NCBI RefSeq assembly: GCF_001515305.1
Contig: NZ_LNQV01000005.1
Location: 1-64,000, forward strand
Source: Aquitalea pelogenes
Lineage (GTDB): Bacteria > Pseudomonadota > Gammaproteobacteria > Burkholderiales > Chromobacteriaceae
Length of the DNA: 64,000 bases
Reading direction: 5' to 3'
Position numbers and translations under genes: made by a program. Shown here piece by piece: positions 17,339 to 25,951 of the stretch; within the stretch, counting starts at the first letter, position 1; each line of letters begins with the position of its first letter. The notes beneath the pieces were generated by a model. It had not been told where the DNA came from, made no database searches, and was given only the letters and a program-made list of their open reading frames with translations.

Positions 17339-18307
17339 GTGTCCACCCCGCTATTCCGCACCCTGATCGCTGAAGACATGCAGACCGTAGACCGCGTCAT
17401 CCGCGCACGCCTGCACTCCGATGTAGTTCTCATCCGCCAGGTGGCGGAATACATCATCACCGCCGGCGGCAAACGCCTGCGCCCGGTACTGACCCTGCTG
17501 TCCGGCAAGGCACTGGGTTATGAAGGCGACCATCTGTACGAACTGGCGGCAATGATCGAATTCATTCACACCGCCACCTTGCTGCACGATGACGTGGTGG
17601 ACGAATCCGACATGCGCCGTGGCCGCGAAACCGCCAATGCCCTGTTCGGCAATGCCGCCAGCGTGCTGGTGGGTGACTTCCTGTACACCCGCGCCTTCCA
17701 GATGATGGTGACCACCAACAACATGCAGATCCTGCAGGTGATGGCCGAAGCCACCAACATCATCGCCGAAGGCGAAGTGCTGCAACTGTTGAATATCGGC
17801 AATACCGAACTGTCCGAACAGGACTACCTGCAAGTCATCCAGTACAAGACCGCCAAGCTGTTTGAAGCCGCCGCCCGCGTGGGCGCGCTGATTGCAAACG
17901 GCAGCGACGCCCAGGTCAAGGCACTGGCCGACTACGGCATGTACCTGGGCACCGCCTTCCAGATCATCGACGACGTGCTGGACTACAGCGGCGACGCCGA
18001 CACCATCGGCAAGAGCCTGGGTGACGACCTGGCCGAAGGCAAGGCCACCCTGCCCTTGATCTACACCATGCGCCAAGGCCCCGCCACCGCTGCCGACGTA
18101 GTGCGCCAGGCACTGGAAAACGCCAGCCGCGACCGTTTCCACGATGTATTGGCTGCGGTACAATCCTGCGGCGCGCTGGACTACGCCAAAAACGAAGCCA
18201 TCAAAGCCGCCGAACAAGCCGTGGCCGCCATTGCCGACCTGCCGGACACCCCGGTGAAACAGGCACTGGTAGAACTGGCCCGCCTGTCGGTGGACCGCAA
18301 CGCCTGA
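17339..18307 (+). CDS. ispB: Octaprenyl diphosphate synthase
   Basis: 322-residue trans-polyprenyl synthase that builds the ubiquinone side chain from IPP. The first Asp-rich motif DDVVD is at 84-88 and the second DDVLD at 211-215; GGKRLRP and QYKTAKLFEAA are also typical. The start is a GTG at 17339 (STPLFRTLIAEDM follows). It is divergent from rplU, an arrangement common in proteobacteria, and is followed by tRNA-Arg. Confidence 0.95.
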   Translation: MSTPLFRTLIAEDMQTVDRVIRARLHSDVVLIRQVAEYIITAGGKRLRPVLTLLSGKALGYEGDHLYELAAMIEFIHTATLLHDDVVDESDMRRGRETANALFGNAASVLVGDFLYTRAFQMMVTTNNMQILQVMAEATNIIAEGEVLQLLNIGNTELSEQDYLQVIQYKTAKLFEAAARVGALIANGSDAQVKALADYGMYLGTAFQIIDDVLDYSGDADTIGKSLGDDLAEGKATLPLIYTMRQGPATAADVVRQALENASRDRFHDVLAAVQSCGALDYAKNEAIKAAEQAVAAIADLPDTPVKQALVELARLSVDRNA

Positions 18308-18318
18308 TCCGGATTTAG

Positions 18319-18393
18319 GTCTCCGTAGTTAAATGGATATAACGGCCCCCTCCTAAGGGGCAGTTACAGGTTCGATTCCTGTCGGGGGCACCA
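18319..18393 (+). tRNA. tRNA-Arg (anticodon CCT)
   Basis: 75 bases with an encoded CCA end. The acceptor arms GTCTCCG and CGGGGGC pair with G-U wobbles. The anticodon stem GCCCC/GGGGC encloses the loop CTCCTAA, giving anticodon CCT, which reads AGG. The T arm has the standard TTCGATT loop (ACAGG/CCTGT stem). It starts 11 bp after the ispB stop and is followed by a strong terminator. Confidence 0.95.
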
Positions 18394-18427
18394 CTTGCAC
18401 TGCACTGTGCATTCATAAAAATCCACA

Positions 18428-18462
18428 AAGCCGCATCCTGTAAAGGCATGCGGCTTTTTTTT
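18428..18462 (+). terminator. Intrinsic terminator after tRNA-Arg
   Basis: The arms AAGCCGCAT (18428-18436) and ATGCGGCTT (18448-18456) are followed by T8 on the plus strand. Confidence 0.85.
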
Positions 18463-18488
18463 ATGTATTGCTCTACAGCAGTCAGCTG

Positions 18489-18914
18489 TCATTGCAAGCG
18501 TTCAGTCATCCCGCCCCAAATTGCTTCCCCTCTCCCTGTCCACCGCCCGTACCGCATCGCGGTCCGGATATTCGCCGATGCGCACCAGCCGGGCATGATG
18601 GCGGCGCGGCTGCGGCCCAGCTTCTCTGCCAGATCTGCACTGGTGACGGTGCTGGAAGTTTCCCACAGCGCACTCAGCCGGTTGTCTTCGGCAATGCTCC
18701 AGCGCTCGCCAGCGCGGCTGTGACCGGGGCGGACCGGGGCAGATGGCGGAACGGGCTGGGAGGCGTGCTGCTTGCTTACCCTTTTGAGCTGCTGGTAGTA
18801 GATGGCGCGGGCCTGATCCAGCGCCGGGTCTTTCGGGGTGTGCAAGGCCTGGCCACGGTGTAGCGGGTCCTGGCCCAGTATCAGTTGTTCGACGATTTCC
18901 AGTTCCCGGAGCAT
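18489..18914 (-). CDS. Small Myb/SANT-like DNA-binding protein, 3' end probably frameshifted
   Basis: 141 residues as read. The N-terminal half (LRELEIVEQLILGQDPLHRGQ) is helical; after a Ser/Pro-rich linker comes RWSIAEDNRLSALWETSSTVTSADLAEKLGRSRAAI, which looks like a SANT/Myb-type helix-turn-helix. After AAIM the sequence turns to nonsense. Restoring one missing base at about 18593-18594 gives ARLVRIGEYPDRDAVRAV, a natural end, with the stop at 18502. Start ATG at 18914, with a GAGAGG ribosome site. A regulatory or DNA-binding role is inferred only from the domain. Confidence 0.6.
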   Translation of the reverse strand: MLRELEIVEQLILGQDPLHRGQALHTPKDPALDQARAIYYQQLKRVSKQHASQPVPPSAPVRPGHSRAGERWSIAEDNRLSALWETSSTVTSADLAEKLGRSRAAIMPGWCASANIRTAMRYGRWTGRGEAIWGGMTERLQ

Positions 18915-19125
18915 GGTGTGGCCCTCTCTATGTTTCCGGCGTGGTCCTGCTTGCCGAAGCTGGCAACGCTGCGCTTGATGATGCAAGTATGGCGGGCTTG
19001 TTGGCTTGCGGTCCATTCTTGCACTGGGGCGATTGATTCTTGGCCTTGGTAGTGCATGAACCGGCCCGGGATGCCGAAATGCAGAGTGAGCTAAGCAACT
19101 ATGCCGCCAATGCGGCCACACAGCA

Positions 19126-19149
19126 CAAAGCCGCCATCACTGGCGGCTT
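19126..19149. repeat. Hairpin repeat, copy 1
   Basis: The arms AAAGCCGCC and GGCGGCTTT enclose the loop ATCACT. The same arms and the same loop recur at 19315-19337, while the flanking sequence differs. It may be a small dispersed repeat or a terminator-type element. Confidence 0.6.
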
Positions 19150-19314
19150 TCAGGCTGCTGACCAGCTTATCCGTTGCGCTTGCATTGGCCCAGGCCAAGC
19201 CGGGCCTGCCGACCAAGTAATTGATCCCGCAGCCTGTCTATCTCATCCCAATCCCCCCGCCCTTACCCTGTAAGGGTGCCTCGCTTTTCTTTCAGAAAGC
19301 GAGAGGGGGTTTGC

Positions 19315-19337
19315 AAGCCGCCATCACTGGCGGCTTT
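19315..19337. repeat. Hairpin repeat, copy 2
   Basis: Same stem and same ATCACT loop as copy 1 at 19126-19149. It lies 22 bp beyond the stop of the acyltransferase gene on the minus strand, so it may work as its terminator, although the T-run is weak. Confidence 0.6.
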
Positions 19338-19359
19338 GTCTTGATCAGGGCGGATGACT

Positions 19360-21453
19360 TCAGGGTTTGGCCAGCGGCTGCAAGGCCCAGTCGAATACCG
19401 GTTTGAAATCGGCCGCCATGGAACGGGCCATGCTGGCGGTGATGTGGTTTTTGTCCTGATAGCGGATGTGGCCGTTCTGGCTGGCGTAGCAGGTGGTGGC
19501 ATCACAGAAATGGTCGAAACCATCCCAGATACGCACATTGGAGGCCTGACTGGCCACCTTGCGCAGCATGGCCACCACGTCGGCGCGTTCTGCCTCGGCT
19601 TGCTGGCGACTGACATTACAGGCGGCGGCTCCCAGCCGTATCACGCACTCTGGCGGCGAGCGCTGCATTTCCGGCTCCGGCAACACCAGCACCAGCTTCA
19701 GCCCCAGTTGCTGCAGGTAAGCGGCATTGTGCTGTAGCGCCTGTTGCAGCACGGCCAGCGAGGTGGCGCGGTCCAGCGGTGCCACGCCCACCTGTTTGTC
19801 CCACACGCTGTCCGGCATGCCGTTCTGTCCGGCAGCCAGCACGGCAATGCTGTTTTCACCCGGTTTGTTGAGTGCGGCATAGCCGCTCCAGCGCACATTC
19901 ATCAGCACGCCGCTGACGCCCTGTTGTTTGAGCTGCGGCAGTTCGTCCCGCACCGCACGGGAAAAGTTGGTGCACCAGGTGCGCAGCTTGCCCTCACCCA
20001 CCGGGGTGACATCCGGCAGTGGCGGGCAGCCGTGGTACACCCGGCGCAGGATGGCAATATGCTGTTGCTGCGCCAGGGTTTCATACAGCGGCATCAGGTG
20101 GTCGGTGTGCGAATCGCCCCAGGCCAGCAGCCTGACCGGGCCGTTGCGCTGTCCTTCCACGCACTGCGCCACCGGCGACAAGGGCAGGCCGTCCTTGGGC
20201 ATGGCGCAATTGCCGTGCATGACCATGGCGTCACCCTTGGCTTGCAATAGTGCCTGATGGCCGGACCACGGTGCGCGTGGCAACAGGAACATGGCCACAT
20301 TGCCCAGCAGCCACATGCCCACGATCATGCCAAAACCGCTCCACAGCGTGGCCTTGGTGGCGGTGAAGGCGCGCAGTTTTTTCTGGCGGATGGGTTGCTC
20401 GACATAGCGATAGCTCAGCCAGGCCAGCAGCAAGGCCAGTACGCCGCCCAGCAGCAGGTCGCGCGGCAGGCTGCGCTCACCCAGGCCCCAGTAGCGGCCC
20501 AGCGCCAGCAGCGGCCAGTGCCACAGGTAAAAACCGTAGGAGAGGATGCCGATGTCGGTCCAGGGCCGACGCGCAGCCAGGCGGCTGACGGCATTGTCCG
20601 CATTCAGCTGGCCTCCCAGCAGGAACAGCACACTGCCCAGCACCGGCAACAGCACGATGACACCAGGGAACACCATGGTTTCGTTCAGGCCCAGCACCGC
20701 GCCCAGCAACAACAGCAAACCGGTGCCACTGGCTACGCCAGCATGCGCTTTCCAGCCTGCGGGCACGGGGGTGATGGCCAGCAGCGCACCGGCGGCGAAT
20801 TCCCAGGCGCGGGTGGGCATCAGGTAAAAGGCGCGCGGGGTTTCGTGATAGGACAGCCACAGGCAGTAAGCGAGCGAGGCGACAAAAATCAGCCACAGCA
20901 AGGGAGGCAGGCTGCGCGCCACCTTGTCCGGCTGACGGCCATTCAGGCGGTACAGCCCCCACATGATGAAGGGCCAGGCCAGGTAATACTGTTCTTCCAC
21001 CGCCAGCGACCAGGTGTGCAGCATGACGGTGAGGTCGGACGCGGAATTGAAATAATCAAACGCATGCTGGAGGAAGTGCAGGTTGGCCGACAGCAATGCC
21101 ACGCCGCGGATTTCCCGGCCCAGCTTGTTCTGGTCGTCCGGCAACAGCACAAAGTAGGACAGCAGCAACACCACGCACACCATCAGCAACAGCGCCGGGC
21201 CCAGGCGGCGAAAACGCCGGGCATAGAAGGCCTTGAAGTCGATGCGACCCTGGCTGATGAGCTCCTGCCGCAGCAAGCCGCTGATCAGGAAGCCGGAAAT
21301 GACGAAAAAGATATCCACCCCGACAAAGCCGCCGCCAAAACCCGGCACGCCGATGTGAAACAGCACCACGGCCAGCACGGCCAGCGCACGCAGGCCATCG
21401 ATATCGGGACGGTAACTGCCAGCATTCACGCTGGAGGAAGGACGAAGAGACAT
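19360..21453 (-). CDS. OafA-type membrane acyltransferase with C-terminal SGNH domain
   Basis: 697-residue acyltransferase-3 protein. The first half has about ten membrane segments and begins YRPDIDGLRALAVLAVVLFH, the family signature, followed by GFVGVDIFFVISGFLI and the TWSLAVEEQYYL motif. The second half is a periplasmic SGNH hydrolase-like domain with WGDSHTDH and a late DKNHIT that supplies the catalytic histidine. Such fusions O-acetylate LPS O-antigen or other surface sugars. Start chosen at 21453 (MSLRPSSSV); the frame extends further but without membrane or family features. Confidence 0.9.
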   Translation of the reverse strand: MSLRPSSSVNAGSYRPDIDGLRALAVLAVVLFHIGVPGFGGGFVGVDIFFVISGFLISGLLRQELISQGRIDFKAFYARRFRRLGPALLLMVCVVLLLSYFVLLPDDQNKLGREIRGVALLSANLHFLQHAFDYFNSASDLTVMLHTWSLAVEEQYYLAWPFIMWGLYRLNGRQPDKVARSLPPLLWLIFVASLAYCLWLSYHETPRAFYLMPTRAWEFAAGALLAITPVPAGWKAHAGVASGTGLLLLLGAVLGLNETMVFPGVIVLLPVLGSVLFLLGGQLNADNAVSRLAARRPWTDIGILSYGFYLWHWPLLALGRYWGLGERSLPRDLLLGGVLALLLAWLSYRYVEQPIRQKKLRAFTATKATLWSGFGMIVGMWLLGNVAMFLLPRAPWSGHQALLQAKGDAMVMHGNCAMPKDGLPLSPVAQCVEGQRNGPVRLLAWGDSHTDHLMPLYETLAQQQHIAILRRVYHGCPPLPDVTPVGEGKLRTWCTNFSRAVRDELPQLKQQGVSGVLMNVRWSGYAALNKPGENSIAVLAAGQNGMPDSVWDKQVGVAPLDRATSLAVLQQALQHNAAYLQQLGLKLVLVLPEPEMQRSPPECVIRLGAAACNVSRQQAEAERADVVAMLRKVASQASNVRIWDGFDHFCDATTCYASQNGHIRYQDKNHITASMARSMAADFKPVFDWALQPLAKP

Positions 21454-21805
21454 GGAAGGCCTGGCACCCGGGAGACGGCATCGGATGGATGCAGCGCAAC
21501 AGGTGGCTATCTGTGGATAAAGAGCCGCCCATTGTATAGCGGGCGCGCATGCGTCAAAGCACGGCGCAGCTTGGTGTTGCACTGCAAAGTCCACATGGCG
21601 CTTGTGTGGTGGGTGAGGTATACCGAAATCAGTTGCCGGCACGGCTTTTGCTACGGATTTACACAAGAACAGGTCGCCTGCTGGCGGATTTTGCCGGTTG
21701 ACCCCTCCTACACTGGCAGGATGTCAGCCGGGCCGCCGCCCACTGGTCAGCTACAGCACGCCTGCTGCGGGCTGACGCAGGCAGCACATCGTCGGGGAGA
21801 ACAAT
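21454..21805. other. Divergent intergenic region, oafA-like / nptA
   Basis: About 350 bp holding the start regions of two divergent genes. The plus-strand gene has a GGGGAG ribosome site seven bases before its ATG. A TTGACC hexamer at about 21697 may be a -35 element. No clear operator or RNA structure was seen. Confidence 0.4.
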
Positions 21806-23533
21806 ATGGTGACTTCCATCCTGCTGGACCTGATGGGAGGCGTGGCGCTATTGCTGTGGGGCCTGCACATGGTGCACAGCGGCATCGTGCGCGCCTTTGG
21901 TGCCAGCCTGCGCCGGGTCATGGCCACGGTATTGCGCACCCGCCTGCAGGCCTTTCTGGCCGGGCTGGGCATTACCGCCCTGCTGCAAAGCAGCACTGCC
22001 ACCGCGCTGATGCTGTCATCGTTTTCTGCCTCCGGCATGGTGGAGCTGGCCCCGGCGCTGGCGGTGATGCTGGGGGCCAATGTCGGCACCACGCTGATTG
22101 TGCAGCTGCTGTCGTTTGACTCCTCCGCCATCTCGCCCTTGTTGCTGGTGCTGGGTGTGGTGGCTTTCAAGCGCAGCAGTGATGCCCGGGGGCGTGACCT
22201 GGGCCGGGTGGCCATTGGCCTGGGCTTGATGCTGCTGTCGCTGCACTTGCTGCTCACCAGCCTGGCGCCGGCGGAAAACGCGCCGCTGGTGCGCGAAATC
22301 CTGTCGGCCATTACCGGCGAGCCGCTGCTTACCCTGCTGCTGGGCGCAGTGCTGACCTGGCTGGCGCATTCCAGTGTGGCCACAGTCTTGCTCACCATGT
22401 CGCTGGCCTATTCCGGCTTCATTCCGCCACTGGCCGCCTGTGCGCTGATTCTGGGTGCCAATCTGGGCAGCGCGCTCAACCCCTTCATCGAAGGTTTGTC
22501 CAGCAGCAATCCGGCGCACCGCCGACTGCCGGCGGGTAATCTGCTCACCCGGCTGGCAGGCTGTGCGCTGTTCCTGCCCTTGCTGGACCCGTTGCTGGGC
22601 TGGCTGGGCCAGCTGGAGGACAATCCGGCGCGGCTGGCAGCGGACTTCCACACCCTGTTCAATGTGGTGGTGGCGCTGGTTTTCCTGCCGCCCATCCAGC
22701 CCTTGTCGCGCTTGCTGTGCCGCTGGCTGCCGGACAGCAAGGCCGCGGATGACCCGGCGCAACCGCTGTATCTGGATGCCAGCGTACAGGGCACGCCCAG
22801 CGTGGCGCTGGCCTGTGCCGCCCGCGAGGCCCTGCACATGGGCGATATCGTGGAAACCATGCTGCGCGAATCCATGCAGGTGTTGCTGGGCAATGACCGC
22901 AAGCTGGCACTGGCGGTTTCGCAACGCGACAACGCGGTGGACAGCCTGTACGAGGCCATCAAGCTGTACGTGGTGCAGCTGACTCGCGACAGCCTGGATG
23001 AGGCCGAAGGGCGGCGGGCGATGGAGATCATGGCCTTGTCGATCAACCTAGAGCATATCGGCGACATCATCGACAAGAACCTGATGGAGCTGGCCAACAA
23101 GAAGATCAAGCATCAGCTGCAGTTCTCGCGCGAAGGGGCGCAGGAACTGGAGGCCTTTCACCGCCTGATCATCGACAATCTCAAGCTGTCCTTCTCCGTG
23201 TTCCTGACCGGCGACGTCAAGGCGGCACGCCAGTTGCTGGACGAAAAAACCCGGGTGCGCGAACTGGAAATGCAAGCCGCCGAAAGCCATATGGCACGGC
23301 TGCGCGAAGGCAGGCTGGAAAGCATGGAAACCAGCTCGCTGCATCTGGATATCCTGCGTGACTTCAAGCGTATCCACTCCCATCTGTGCGCCACAGCCTA
23401 TCCGGCGCTGGAAGCCAGTGGTCAGCTGCGCCCCAGCCGCCTGCGCAAACCGGCGGTGTCCGCCACACCAGCCAGCAGTGATGGCGCTGGCAGCGTACAT
23501 CCGGCCCCGCCGCCGTCTGCCGGAGCATGCTGA
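21806..23533 (+). CDS. Na/Pi cotransporter (NptA/YjbB-like) with PhoU-like domain
   Basis: 575 residues. The N-terminal 300 hold about eight membrane segments with two inverted repeats; the first has LLQSSTATALM (QSSTAT at 61-66) and the second AHSSVATVLL, the substrate motifs of NptA/SLC34-type phosphate transporters. The remaining 250 residues form a helical PhoU-like cytoplasmic domain (REALHMGDIVETML, LEHIGDIIDKNLMELANKK). It probably exports or exchanges phosphate with Na+. The tail is Pro/Ala-rich. It stands alone on the plus strand. Confidence 0.9.
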   Translation: MVTSILLDLMGGVALLLWGLHMVHSGIVRAFGASLRRVMATVLRTRLQAFLAGLGITALLQSSTATALMLSSFSASGMVELAPALAVMLGANVGTTLIVQLLSFDSSAISPLLLVLGVVAFKRSSDARGRDLGRVAIGLGLMLLSLHLLLTSLAPAENAPLVREILSAITGEPLLTLLLGAVLTWLAHSSVATVLLTMSLAYSGFIPPLAACALILGANLGSALNPFIEGLSSSNPAHRRLPAGNLLTRLAGCALFLPLLDPLLGWLGQLEDNPARLAADFHTLFNVVVALVFLPPIQPLSRLLCRWLPDSKAADDPAQPLYLDASVQGTPSVALACAAREALHMGDIVETMLRESMQVLLGNDRKLALAVSQRDNAVDSLYEAIKLYVVQLTRDSLDEAEGRRAMEIMALSINLEHIGDIIDKNLMELANKKIKHQLQFSREGAQELEAFHRLIIDNLKLSFSVFLTGDVKAARQLLDEKTRVRELEMQAAESHMARLREGRLESMETSSLHLDILRDFKRIHSHLCATAYPALEASGQLRPSRLRKPAVSATPASSDGAGSVHPAPPPSAGAC

Positions 23534-23621
23534 GCAGATTTGTTAAGGTGTTTGCCAGTCCGGCCCCGACAGGCCGACAAGCTGGTATATCTGTCAGCCT
23601 GATTCACGCCCGGATGCCGCC

Positions 23622-24479
23622 ATGCACTTTGCCATTACCCTGACCGACCGCTTCAAGGTGCTGCTGGACCTTGCCTTGCTGGCAGGCTGGCAGCCGTTGA
23701 AAATCTTCACCTGCCCGCTGGATGGCAAGATCCACGACAACCGGCAGGTGGTGGAACAGGCGGCCCGGCTGGGCATTCCCGTGCAGCTGTCACCAATGAC
23801 CGAGGCGGATCTGGCCGCACTGGCCGCCCAGGGCTGCGAAGCCCTGCTGCTGGGCAGCTATGACTGGAAAGTACCGGACTGGCGGCCTTACCTGCCCCGT
23901 GCGGTCAACTTCCACCCCTCGCCGCTGCCTGAGGCACGCGGGCCGTTTCCGCTGGTACGCGCCATTCTGGAGCAACGCAGCCAATGGGGGGTGAGCTGCC
24001 ATGTGGTGGAGCCGCGCTTTGACAGCGGCGCGCTGCTGGATCAGCAACTGTTTGCCCTGAGCCCCGACGAAACCCTGGCCACGCTGGAGTGGAAATGCCA
24101 ACTGGCACTGGAGCAACTGGGCCGCCGCGTCATCGCGGATTTCACCAGCTTGTGGCAACAGGCCAGGCCGCAAGGAGCTGGCAGCTACTGGCCACGCTGG
24201 AGCGATGCCGAGCGCACGCTGAACCTGCGAGGCCCGCTGGACGCCGTCCTGCGCCAGTTGCGCGCCTTTGGCGATATCAACTGCCTGGCCGAGGCCAATG
24301 GCGTGGGTTTTGTGGTGCATCGCGCCCACGGCTGGCTGGAGCCACACAGCCACACGCCCGGCACCCTGCTGCGCAGCGTGGACCTGTCCATGCTGTTTGC
24401 CGTGCAGGATGGCTATCTGGTGATCAGCGAATGGAGCGTGCAGTCCCCCGGTGCCATCAGCGGCAGAAGGCCGTTCTGA
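23622..24479 (+). CDS. Formyltransferase-family protein
   Basis: 285 residues resembling the N-terminal domain of methionyl-tRNA formyltransferase / ArnA. The active-site region NFHPSPLPEARGPFPLVRAI corresponds to the HxSLLPxxRG motif, and SCHVVEPRFDSGALL to the second formyl-THF motif, where the conserved Asp sits. A short C-terminal domain follows instead of the usual tRNA-binding one. It is therefore likely a 10-formyl-THF-dependent transferase acting on a sugar amine or another amine, but the substrate is unknown. It follows nptA by 88 bp on the same strand. Confidence 0.75.
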   Translation: MHFAITLTDRFKVLLDLALLAGWQPLKIFTCPLDGKIHDNRQVVEQAARLGIPVQLSPMTEADLAALAAQGCEALLLGSYDWKVPDWRPYLPRAVNFHPSPLPEARGPFPLVRAILEQRSQWGVSCHVVEPRFDSGALLDQQLFALSPDETLATLEWKCQLALEQLGRRVIADFTSLWQQARPQGAGSYWPRWSDAERTLNLRGPLDAVLRQLRAFGDINCLAEANGVGFVVHRAHGWLEPHSHTPGTLLRSVDLSMLFAVQDGYLVISEWSVQSPGAISGRRPF

Positions 24480-24510
24480 GTCCCCTCAGCCAGCGGCTTG
24501 CCTGATACAA

Positions 24511-24537
24511 AACAGCCCGTCGTGACGGGCTGTTTTT
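24511..24537. terminator. Bidirectional terminator
   Basis: The arms AACAGCCCGT and ACGGGCTGTT (10 bp) flank a 4-base loop and are followed by TTT on the plus strand and by T's on the minus strand. It separates the formyltransferase gene from the convergent efflux operon. Confidence 0.85.
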
Positions 24538-24556
24538 GCGGGAAAAACGGCCAAAG

Positions 24557-25951
24557 CTACCACTGACCACCGAGCGCAGCAATCAAGGCCACGCTGGCGG
24601 TGTACTGGCGGTTTTTCAGGGTCCACAGGCTGTTTTCGGCACTGATGCGGCTGTTTTGTGCGGTCAGCACATTCAGATAACTCACCACCCCGGCGCGATA
24701 CTGGTTGAGCGCAATGGTTTCCGCCCGCTGCGCCGCGGCCAGTGCCGCTTGCTGGTACTGCATTTCCTCGTCCAACAGTGCCTGGGCCGACAGATTGTCC
24801 TCTACCGCCTGAAATGCACTCAGCACGGTCTGGCGGTAGCTGGCCACGCTGGCGTCGTAGCTGGCCACGGCAGCGGCGGTCTGTGCGCGGCGCAAGCCAC
24901 CGTCAAACAGGGTGAGTGCCAGTTGCGGCCCCACGCTCCAGATACGGTTGGGCAGGCTTACCCAGTCGGCAAAGCTGCTGCTCTTGTAGCCGCCGCTGGC
25001 AGTCAGGTTCAGCGTGGGAAAGAACGCTGCCTTGGCAATGCCGATTTCGGCATTGGCCTGTGCCACCGCCCGCTCCGCCGCCGCGATGTCCGGACGGCGC
25101 TCCAGCAAGGTGGACGGCAGGCCGGCTGGCAGTTGTGGCAGATGGGGCAGGGTTTTGCTGACCGGCAGCGTGAAGCTGGCCGGGGCCATACCCAGCGAGG
25201 CGGCGATGGCGTGCTCCAGCTGGGCACGGCTCAGCTGCTTGTCCACGCGGGCGGCCTGAGCGGTTTTCCAGCTGCTTTCCGCCTGCGCCACGGCATCATC
25301 CGACACCATGCCCACGGCAAACTGGTTGCGGGTGAGCTGCAGGGTTTGCAGCAGATTGGCCTCGCTGTCCTGCAATTGCTTGAGCTGCACATCGGCCGCC
25401 ACCAGTTGCAGGTAGGCAGTAGCCAGCTGGGCCTGGCTGCTCAGGCGGATGGACGCCAGCTGGGCGGCGCTGGCCGCCTCCTTGGCATTGCCCGCCTCCA
25501 CCGCGCGGCGCACCGTACCCCACAGGTCCACTTCCCAGCTGGCGCTGGCGGACAGATTGTACTGATTGCTGACACTGCCGCCCGCCGTTGTCACCCCGCG
25601 GGTTTTGCTGGCGGTGCTGCTGATGGTGGGCCACAGGCTGGCTTCGGCCTGATCCAGCAAGGCGCGGGCATTACGGTAATTGGCCTCGGCCTGGGCAATG
25701 GTGGGGCTTTGCCGGTTGAGAGTGTCCATCAGGCTATCGAGCTGCGGGTCCTGATACACCGCCCACCAGTTGCCACGCGGGGCGGCATCTTGCGGGGTGG
25801 CGGTTTTCCAGCGGCCGTCTTCCTTGTACGTTGCCGGAATGTCCATCTTGGGCCGGGTATAGTCCGGGCCGATGGCGCAGCCTGCCAGCAGCAGGCTGAT
25901 CAGGCCGGCCAGTGCCAGCCGGGACGGGGTGAATGCAGACATGCGTGTCAT
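24557..25951 (-). CDS. RND efflux outer membrane factor, NodT/OprM family lipoprotein
   Basis: 464-residue TolC-like trimeric channel. The lipobox LLLAGC near residue 24 directs lipidation at Cys, followed by the family opening AIGPDYTRP. Two repeats of about 190 residues form the helical tunnel and beta barrel ([36 protein letters not shown]). Its ATG overlaps the second pump's stop by four bases (ATGA), so it is the last gene of the operon. It exports what the MdtABC-like pump collects. Confidence 0.92.
   Translation of the reverse strand: MTRMSAFTPSRLALAGLISLLLAGCAIGPDYTRPKMDIPATYKEDGRWKTATPQDAAPRGNWWAVYQDPQLDSLMDTLNRQSPTIAQAEANYRNARALLDQAEASLWPTISSTASKTRGVTTAGGSVSNQYNLSASASWEVDLWGTVRRAVEAGNAKEAASAAQLASIRLSSQAQLATAYLQLVAADVQLKQLQDSEANLLQTLQLTRNQFAVGMVSDDAVAQAESSWKTAQAARVDKQLSRAQLEHAIAASLGMAPASFTLPVSKTLPHLPQLPAGLPSTLLERRPDIAAAERAVAQANAEIGIAKAAFFPTLNLTASGGYKSSSFADWVSLPNRIWSVGPQLALTLFDGGLRRAQTAAAVASYDASVASYRQTVLSAFQAVEDNLSAQALLDEEMQYQQAALAAAQRAETIALNQYRAGVVSYLNVLTAQNSRISAENSLWTLKNRQYTASVALIAALGGQW

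Larger units (their letters stand above)
18915..19359. other. Intergenic region with several hairpins
   Basis: About 445 bp between two minus-strand genes. It contains two identical hairpins (listed as repeats), a third (arms CTCGCTTT and AAAGCGAG at about 19280-19302) and a short CCCT/AGGG pair at 19266-19276. No open frame here has a ribosome site or recognisable product. The right-hand hairpin may terminate the acyltransferase transcript. Confidence 0.5.

Noticed and set aside
19040-19273. A 77-codon plus-strand frame in the hairpin-rich region
   Set aside because: It reads through two hairpins, has no ribosome site and no recognisable product.
18394-19360. Integrated element behind tRNA-Arg(CCT)
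   Set aside because: tRNA genes are common integration sites, but no integrase, duplicated tRNA 3' end or mobile gene was found in the following kilobase.
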